A DNA stretch of 39,991 bases, taken from positions 1 through 39,991 of the forward strand of contig JANQRD010000145.1 in the NCBI GenBank assembly GCA_028284725.1. Reading direction: 5' to 3'. The DNA is from Allomuricauda sp. GTDB lineage: Bacteria > Bacteroidota > Bacteroidia > Flavobacteriales > Flavobacteriaceae. The notes beneath the pieces were generated by a model. The model saw only the letters and a list, made by a program, of their open reading frames with translations. It did no database searches and was not told the DNA's origin. The position numbers and the translations under genes were made by a program. Below are positions 26,438-35,000 of the stretch, in pieces (positions within the stretch are counted from its first letter, which is position 1; every line of letters starts with the position of its first letter).

Positions 26438-27255
26438 TGAAAATGGAGTATAAGAAAATTACGGAGAATCCTTCAAATTATGACAATTTGGAGTTGATGG
26501 ACACCAACACCATTTTGGAGAGCATTAATAAGGAAGATCAAAAGATTGCTGCGGCTGTCGCCGAGGCGATTCCCCAAATTTCCAAGCTTGTAAATGCCAC
26601 TGCTGAACGCTTCGTTGACGGTGGTAGACTCTTTTATATTGGTGCGGGAACCAGTGGACGATTGGGCATCCTGGATGCCTCTGAAATTCCACCAACTTAT
26701 GGAATGCCACACGACCGTGTCATTGGTCTGATTGCAGGTGGGGACGGTGCCATAAGGAAAGCTGTGGAGTTTGCTGAGGACAGCACCACCCAAGCTTGGA
26801 AGGATTTGACGGAATTCGATATCAATACGAATGACGTAGTCGTTGGAATAGCCGCTTCGGGCACCACTCCTTATGTATTGGGAGGTATCCGCGATGCCAA
26901 AGCAAACGGACTTTTGACTGCGGGGATCACCAACAATCCAGGTTCACCGTTGGCCACAGAATCCGATATTCCAATTGAGGTTGAGGTAGGCCCAGAGTTT
27001 GTTACAGGCAGTACCCGTATGAAAAGTGGAACCAGCCAAAAATTGGTCTTGAATATGATTTCCACGGCCTTAATGATTCGAATCGGTCGGGTTAAGGGAA
27101 ACAAAATGGTGAATATGCAGTTGAGCAATACGAAGTTGGTGGATAGGGGAACCCGTTATCTGGTTGAAGAATTGCAAATGGACTACGACGAGGCTGAAAA
27201 AACCCTTAAAAAATACGGCTCCGTAAAAAAGGCAATTGAGGCTCTAAAATCATGA
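26437..27255 (+). CDS. murQ: N-acetylmuramic acid 6-phosphate etherase
   Basis: The 272-residue SIS-domain enzyme removes the lactyl group of MurNAc-6-phosphate to give GlcNAc-6-phosphate. The phosphate-binding loop GAGTSGRLG ends at residue 77, and ILDASEIPPTYG carries Glu83. A second Glu at position 114 (EFAEDS) also matches; both are the catalytic acidic residues described for E. coli MurQ, with the same numbering. TGSTRMKSGTSQKLVLNM is the other strongly conserved block. It is a little shorter than E. coli MurQ (298) at the C-terminus. Its ATG overlaps the deoR stop by one base, and its end overlaps the next gene by 4 nt. Confidence 0.97.
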   Translation: MKMEYKKITENPSNYDNLELMDTNTILESINKEDQKIAAAVAEAIPQISKLVNATAERFVDGGRLFYIGAGTSGRLGILDASEIPPTYGMPHDRVIGLIAGGDGAIRKAVEFAEDSTTQAWKDLTEFDINTNDVVVGIAASGTTPYVLGGIRDAKANGLLTAGITNNPGSPLATESDIPIEVEVGPEFVTGSTRMKSGTSQKLVLNMISTALMIRIGRVKGNKMVNMQLSNTKLVDRGTRYLVEELQMDYDEAEKTLKKYGSVKKAIEALKS

Positions 27256-27776
27256 TGTCTTTTGAAAAAAGACTACAAGGTGGGCATCCTAATTCTTTGG
27301 GCAATACCATTCAAATCGTCGAGGAAGTATTAAAGAATCCCCATCTTTTTGATGAGCTTTTCAACTGTTATTTTAGCCAGGATGAAGTGGTTCGTCTGCG
27401 CGTTTCGAACGGTATGAAACGTATTTGTAAGGAAAATAAGGGAATGCTCATTCCTTACTTAAATCGGTTCCTGGATGAAATCTCAAAAATTGATCAGGCT
27501 TCAACCCAATGGACGTTGGCGCAATTGTTTTTGCTGTTGGAAAAGGATTTAGACGATTCGCAGATGGCAAAGGCCAAAGGCATTTTAAAAAACAACATTG
27601 CGAATCACCAAGATTGGATTGTGCTCAACCAGACTATGGACACCCTGGGGAAATGGGCTAAAAACGATGAGGAACTGAAAGTATGGCTTGCCCCACATTT
27701 GGAACGCCTATCAACAGACAATAGAAAATCGGTCTCAAAAAAAGCTCAGAAAACACAAGGACTATTGAATCTATAA
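27252..27776 (+). CDS. Helical-repeat (HEAT-like) protein of unknown function
   Basis: I do not recognise a named family. The 174-residue protein is predicted by eye to be almost all alpha-helical, with repeated helix pairs about 35-40 residues long (for example DEVVRLRVSNGMKRICKENK and STQWTLAQLFLLLEKDLDD), like HEAT or ARM scaffolds. It has no signal peptide, membrane helix or catalytic motif. Its ATG overlaps the end of murQ by ATGA, so it is likely made together with MurQ and could be a partner or regulator. It ends 1 nt before the stop of the convergent sugar dehydrogenase gene. Confidence 0.65.
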   Translation: MMSFEKRLQGGHPNSLGNTIQIVEEVLKNPHLFDELFNCYFSQDEVVRLRVSNGMKRICKENKGMLIPYLNRFLDEISKIDQASTQWTLAQLFLLLEKDLDDSQMAKAKGILKNNIANHQDWIVLNQTMDTLGKWAKNDEELKVWLAPHLERLSTDNRKSVSKKAQKTQGLLNL

Positions 27777-27777
27777 A

Positions 27778-28896
27778 TTACTTTGGAGTAAGACGATAAA
27801 TCCCTTTGCCCTCAATTCCCACGTAAATAAAGCCATCAGGAGCTTGACGTACGTTTCGGATCCTGCCCATGCCATCCAACAATTTTTCACGATAGGTCAC
27901 TTTGTCGTTCTGTATGACCAAGCGTTCCAGGTACTGAAAAGATAATGACCCCACTAAAAGATTCCCTTTCCATTTGGGATATTTATCCGAAGAAACGAAA
28001 GTCATTCCGCAAGGTGCAATGGAAGGTGTCCATTGGTATAGTGGTTGTTCCATGCCAGGTTTGGAGGTCTCATTCGTGATTTTAGTACCACTATAATTGA
28101 TGCCATACGTAATTATGGGCCAGCCGTAATTCTTCCCTTTTTCAACAATATTGATTTCATCACCTCCTCTAGGCCCATGCTCATGTTCCCATAACTGACC
28201 GGTCTCAGGATGTAGCGCCAACCCTTGTGGATTCCGATGGCCATAGCTGTAGATGGCCTTTTTTGCACTAGATTCATTTATAAAGGGGTTATCTTTCGGA
28301 ATGCGCCCGTCATCATGGATTCTGTAAATTTTGCCGCCATCCCTTCGAATGCTTTGTGGATTTACATCCCGATTACCTCTATCCCCTACGGAAAAATAAA
28401 GGAATCCGTCCCTGTCAAATTCTAACCTACACCCAAAATGCTGACCTCGTGTGGTGTTGGGCTCCGCTTTGTAGAGTAATTGCTTTTCCACCAGCGAATT
28501 CCCTTGAAGTTTGGCTCGCATGATAGCCGTATTGCCACCTTTACCATTTCCTTTCTCAGAAGAGTAGGACAAGTAGATCCATCCGTTTTTCGAATAGTTA
28601 GGATGGAGTTCAATATCCATAAACCCACCCTGACCCCGCACATAGATTTCAGGCAGACCAGAGATTTGCACGGTATTTCCGTTGATAAAATGATATAATT
28701 TTCCTGCTTTTTCGGTAATTAAAATACTACCATTCGGAAGAAAAGCCATCCCCCATGGATTCTGAATGTTGGGGACAACCTGTTCTACAGTGAAATCAAT
28801 AGTTTTGGGAAGGTTGATGCTGTTATCCTTGCGTTGAGCGCAGGATGTACTTAGCATTACAACGAAAAAATAAGGAAGAAACGCACTTTTTTTCAT
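27778..28896 (-). CDS. PQQ-dependent sugar dehydrogenase (Asd/YliI-like) lipoprotein
   Basis: The 372-residue protein starts with a lipoprotein signal (MKKSAFLPYFFVVMLSTSC, Cys19). The six-bladed propeller of the soluble glucose/aldose dehydrogenase family is shown by NPWGMAFLPNG, GQGGFMDIELHPNY, RGQHFGCRLEFD (the His here is the expected catalytic base), GGKIYRIHDDG, WEHEHGPRGGDEIN and NYGWPIITYG. Enzymes of this group oxidise aldoses with pyrroloquinoline quinone in the periplasm or at the cell surface; many Bacteroidota members occur without PQQ synthesis genes, so activity is uncertain. It is monocistronic and divergent from the giant SprB-repeat gene. Confidence 0.88.
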   Translation of the reverse strand: MKKSAFLPYFFVVMLSTSCAQRKDNSINLPKTIDFTVEQVVPNIQNPWGMAFLPNGSILITEKAGKLYHFINGNTVQISGLPEIYVRGQGGFMDIELHPNYSKNGWIYLSYSSEKGNGKGGNTAIMRAKLQGNSLVEKQLLYKAEPNTTRGQHFGCRLEFDRDGFLYFSVGDRGNRDVNPQSIRRDGGKIYRIHDDGRIPKDNPFINESSAKKAIYSYGHRNPQGLALHPETGQLWEHEHGPRGGDEINIVEKGKNYGWPIITYGINYSGTKITNETSKPGMEQPLYQWTPSIAPCGMTFVSSDKYPKWKGNLLVGSLSFQYLERLVIQNDKVTYREKLLDGMGRIRNVRQAPDGFIYVGIEGKGIYRLTPK

Positions 28897-29041
28897 AGTT
28901 TTACGTTGAAATAATAGATTTTGTAGACGAATGACGACTTTGTATAGTCGAAAGATAAATAGAATTATATAAGTTTAGATAATTACAATCTAGAATATTA
29001 AGGTCCCAAATCTGAGTATTCTTTCTAACAAGACTTAACCT

Positions 29042-32000
29042 ATGCTCCCTCGAAAAACAAGGCATTCGCTATATGCCGTGTTATTGGCGATCATATCAAT
29101 TTTCGGTTCCACGGTATTAGCAAAGACGGAGGTAAGTAGGATGCTTTCTAGTATAGTATCCGCTGTTTCAGAACCTAGTGTTGAAAACAATTCGGAGTTT
29201 TCCAAAGCCGATGATTCAGCAGCTCAAGCAGATATTTCCTTTGTTGCCGCCAGCCCCATGTTTATGACCATCATCCAAGGTGCAGATGAGGAAGTCGTGT
29301 GTCCCAATGACGGTAGTACGCTAGCCAAATTCTTTTTATGTGGTACCAGTGATATCAGAACACTTAGTGTAAGTCAATCCGGAAGCAGTTATGAATGGCA
29401 GCAATTGGATACAAATACATGTGCGCCAACCGTTGTCGAAGATTGTCCTACGATAAACGCTGCCTGTACCTGGAATACAGTGGGCACCAACTCAACTTAC
29501 ACCTTGTCCACCGCCGGTGAGTTTAGGGTTAGGGTTGATTCTGGTCAATTTTACTATTTTAAAGCCACTTTGAACCCCTTGGATCCCCAATTGATTCACG
29601 AGGATATTATTTGCGGAAACCCGGGGAGAGTTGAGGTAACCAATGTTCCAGCCGGATATGAGTATAGTTTGAACAGTTCTGCCGGGCCTTACCAAGATGA
29701 TCCATTTTTTGATGTCACCACTCCTGGAAACTACAGGGTTTGGGTGCGTTTGAAAAACGTTTCGGCCAGTGCCTGCCTTTTCCCCTCAAACGAGGTTACA
29801 GTTCAGGACCTGGATATTACCGTTGATGTCACGGCTAATGATATTCTTTGTAGTGGCGAATTGGGAAGTATTGATGTACAGGTCTCTGGTGTCCCAGGAT
29901 TCTACACCTACCGCCTCATTAAGGGAGGGGTAACCGTGGATACGTTTGGTCCCAATGGCTCTGACTCCTATACCTTTGCCAATGTAAGTCCAGGAATCTA
30001 TAGTATTCGCGTGGAGACCAATGACTGTTCCGAGACGGTAACAACCGATATCAATAGCGACCCGATTGAAATCGGAAATGGTATCAGCCCCTTGGACGTT
30101 TCAGCTACTGCCTCTGCAAGTTTTGGCTGTGGAGCGACTTCTGTGGACGTGGATTTGACTACTTCCGGAGGAACCGCACCCTATCGTTTTAGTGTGGACG
30201 GTGGTGCTTTCAGTTCACCGTATACGGGAACTACGTCCTTCTCAGTGACCACGCCAGGAACCTATGCCATTGTAGTGGAAGATGCCAACGGTTGTCAGAG
30301 AACAGCCTCTGTGGATGTTCCGGACATTCCACCACCAACTTTCACCATTACTGAAGAGGACGCCAATTGTGGTGGCTCCAATGATGGTCGAATCACTATT
30401 AATGTGACCAATGGGTTTGGTTATGAAATTGAGTATAGCATAGACAATGGGGCCAACTATCAAATCAGTAACGTATTTTCCAATCTCGCTCCTGGAACCT
30501 ATGATATCGTTTTACGCTATCAACAAGATTCTTTTACATGTACCACAACACCTGTTACCGGAACTATTGGGACTCCATCAAATATTACTGCTACTGCAAC
30601 CCCAGATTCGGTACCGACCTGTCTTAATGAGAATGGAGGTCAGATTACCATATCAGGTGTTTCCGGCGGAACCGCACCCTATGAATATAGTGTTGGAGCC
30701 GGTTTTGGAGCCAGTCCTGTATTCACAAACTTGGGAGTGGGGACCTATACCCCTTTGATTCGTGATGCCAATGGATGTGTCCAGCCATTGCCGGATATCG
30801 TCTTTAACGCATTAAACAAGCCTACTGACCTCGATTTTACCATTTCAAGCTTAAACTGTATCACCACCACAGCTTCTGTTGGATTGACGGTTACCGGAGG
30901 TACAGCACCTTATAACTATGAAATAATTGCGCCGGCGGCCAGTGCTATAAACAATGGCACGAACAATACATTCTCCGGACTTGGATTGGGTACTTATACC
31001 TTTAGGGTAACCGACAATGAGGGGTGTTCTTACGATGAGAACTATGCAATTACTGACATCAGTTCCATTGGGGTTCAAGCACAGCAGACCAGAGTTGTCA
31101 CCTGTGTTGGTGATTCGGATGGTGAAGGGCGTTATCTGGTGGACGGATTCAACACAACCTATAGCTACAGTATTGATGGTGGACCTGTATTTACAGGACA
31201 AAGTGCTAGTATTGTTCCCTTGACAGGATTGGCGGCCGGTAGTTATGTGATTTCTGTTACAGATGAAGAGACAAGCTGTACGGATACAGCTACTTTGGTT
31301 ATTGAAGAACCTTCCACAGCATTTGCCATTTCAAGTTTGAATGTTACCCCAATGACTTGTCAAAATGGTAATATCGGAGCTGTAGTTGTTAACACCACGG
31401 GGGGCTGGGGAGGTAACCGGTATACCCTTACGCAACCTGATGCCTCCACAAGAGGCCCACAAAATGGTAGTGTGTTCTCGAATCTTTCCCAGGATGGTTT
31501 GTATCAGGTAAGTGTTACCGATGCCAATGGATGTACAGTGACCGATACGTTCACACTTACTTCATTGGATGCCCCAACGTTAACATTGAACACAGGTGCA
31601 TCAGATCTTTGTTATGACAATTTCAATGCTGCAACTTTGGTTGTGGATGCTACTTTGGGTACGGCACCGTATCAGTATCGAATTAATGGAGGGGCTTTGG
31701 GTGCAAGTAATACGTTCTCTGGACTTACACCGGGCACTTACACCATCGAAGTAGTGGATGCCAACGATTGTCGCGATACGGTTACCATGACCATTGAGCC
31801 ACAAGTGATAGCTACCGCGACCACCATTCAAGAATTGGATTGTGCAGGACCACCTGCTCAAATACAGGTGAACATCAGTAATGGATATACTTCAGGTGGT
31901 GATTATGACATTTACGAAGTACAGATAAATGGAGGAGGTTACTCATCCGATAATAACAACATTACAGGAAATTCTTTCATTTATAGTATCCCAAATGATG

Positions 32001-35000
32001 GTTCCATAACTTCCGATACTACCTATCAATTTTTGATTACGGACAGTGAAGGATGTACCACAGAATCGAATATTGTAACCATTACTCCTCCAGAAACTAT
32101 TGCGGGTTCTGTGGTAGGTACGGATACACAATGTGGGGATAACACCAGTGGAATTGTGGAATTGATTCCTGATACATCGCAGGGAGTTCCCCCGTACGAA
32201 TTCAGTAATGATAATGGAGCAACATTTACAACACAAAATATCTTTTCTGGTTATGGTCCAGGTACCCATGGCGGCTTTATCATACGTGATAGCAGGGGAT
32301 GTGTAAGTCCTCCTTATAGTGTTACCATAGCGCCCAGTGATGCCTTGGATGCCACTGCCACCCCGACCCCGGCGGTATGTGCTGCACCGAATGTAGAAGG
32401 TTCCATATCCACCACTATTAACAATGGAGTTGCGCCTTTCGACTATGTACTATTGGATGCTGCCGGAAATCTTGTTGCCTCTTCAATTGGAACAGCAAGT
32501 ACAACGGTTACTTTTCCAGGTCTCCCAGTGGGGAATTATACCATTGTCACCACAGATGCACAAGGCTGTGAGGACAGGGACGATGTTATCATCGATCAAA
32601 ATACACTTGATCTCATTCCTTTGGATGTGACTCCTCCTGTATGTTCAGGCAGTGCGTTTACCTATCGGGTCCGAGCAACCGGAGGTACCGCCCCATACGA
32701 TTTTAGGTTGGTCGGTGATCCAATCTTTCAGCCAGGTACCGGAATTAATGGTGATGAATTCGATTTTACAGGGCAGGTCACCTTTGGAGTCACCTACTAT
32801 GTTGAGGTGCGTGATGCTTTGGGGTGTACCTACATAGAAGAAATCGACCCAATTACTGCAACAAATCCAGTTACCGTTACGGCTACTTCGAACACGGCAT
32901 CCTGTAATGTGGCCGGAAGTGGAACCATAGATTTCGAAGTGACCGGAATCACCAATAACCCCGGGAATTTTACGGTCACACTTCAAAATACGGATACTGG
33001 AGCTACAGAGGCTGGACCAGATACATATACAAATGAGCCCATTCCATTTAACAGTACCTTTACAGGGTTGGCTCCTGGCAATTACCAGATCATAGTAACG
33101 GACGATGATTCGGGTTGTAGTGCAAGCACCTTGGTATTCATTGGTTTTAGTTCGCCCACAATTGTTGTCGACAATAATGTTGAGGCCACCTGTAACGCTG
33201 GCGCCTTTGTAACGGTACGTGGTTTTGGCGGAACGGCACCTTTTGGATACGCTTATGTTCCAAATGGAGCTCCTGCACCTACCACTTTTACCACCGATAC
33301 AACTTTTGAAATACCTGGACCCTATCCTTTGGACTATGATTTTTATGTGGAAGACGCCAACGGATGTACCGCTCTTACCACCGTTACTGTTACTCAGGAA
33401 GCGGGAATTCCACCACCATCCATAGATGTTACAAACCAGTGTACGGCCACAAGTGGATATCAAATTGAAGTAACTGCTCCAATATCCACAGGATCTGGTC
33501 TTCCAGAGGAAACCTTTATGTATGACATTGGAAGTGGTTTTCAAAGCAGTGTCAACTTTGTGGTGCCAAATCCTGGAAGTTATGTGATTACCATACGTGA
33601 TGGTAATGGTTGTACTGACACCATTACGGCTGATGTTTTCGATTTCTTTGCCATTACTGCGGATGCTACATCCTTCCCGACCTGTAATGCGGGAGATGGG
33701 GTTATCACCGTAAATACTACCGGAGGTAGTGGAAACTTTGAATATCAGCTGAGGGATGCAGGTACTTTGGTCAATATTGGACCTCCGCAGAGTTCCAATG
33801 TATTCAACAGCGTACTGCCTGGTGATTACAATATTCTGGTGACGGATTTGAGCTCGAATACGTTTCCATTATGTTCCGATGAAACCGTTGTTAACGTATC
33901 AACAGTAAACACACCAATAATTACAGCAACACCAAATACTGAAATTACTTGTGAAGGTGCGAGCAATGCTTCCATAGCTGTTGAATTACTGCCAGGAAGT
34001 GATACGGATACTCCATTGAGCTTTATATTATACGATGGTTCCAGCACTACGGTGATCGCAGGGCCGCAAGCCTCTCCAATTTTTGATAATCTTGGACCCG
34101 GTTCCTATCAAGTTGAAGTAGTTTCCGATAGGGGATGTACCGATCGTTCCACGGATGTTATCATTATCGAACCGGCACAATTGCTCGTGAATGCCATCAA
34201 TACTGAGTTTAGCTGTAATCCGTCAAGCAATCAGTTTAGCACGGCAACAATAACGGTATTTACAGACACCAATGGTGATGGTACAGGGACACCTACTGGA
34301 ACAGGTCCATACACCTACAGTATGAACGATGGGACACCGCAGTTTGATGGGACCAATTTCCAGACCAGTAATGTTTTTGAGGTCATTGATAATGGTACCA
34401 ATCAAACCATTATCCTGACAGCCAGAGACCAAAACGGATGTGAAGAAACCACTACCGTCAACATTAATACACCTACTGATATCACTTTCAGTTATGCGGT
34501 TGGCGAGATAACATGTGATGCTACCGGTACCGGGGTGAATCCTGGATATATAGAGATCATTGTAAATGAGGGACCTGGAAACTACGAAGTGGAAATTCTC
34601 CCGTTAGGTTCAGAACCAGCTTTAAACTCTGGAGGAACGGATAGGGTCACTTGGCCTATTTCCACACCAGGGGACTATATTTTTGCTGTAACCGATATTG
34701 GCAATGGTGGTTGTTCGTACCTAACGGCTACGGTCAACATGCCAGAATACAATACCATTGAGGCGATTATAGCCGAGGTTCAACCGGTTACTTGTTTTAA
34801 TGGTAACGATGGCGAAATAAGCCTTGAAATCAACCATTATAGTGGTACTTATAACTATGAAGTATTCTCAAGAGATAATTCTGGTGTAGAAACCACTACT
34901 GGTGTAACCGGAAGTTTTGATACCAATGCACCTATCAACACACCGGAAATCATTACCGGATTGCCCGCCGGCAACCTTGTTGTCCATATCGAGGCCTTGG

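Noticed and set aside
32645-33544. Antisense open frame of 299 codons inside the giant gene
   Set aside because: It is a mirror of the repeat-rich coding strand, with low-complexity Ser/Gly/Cys-rich translation and no recognisable domain.
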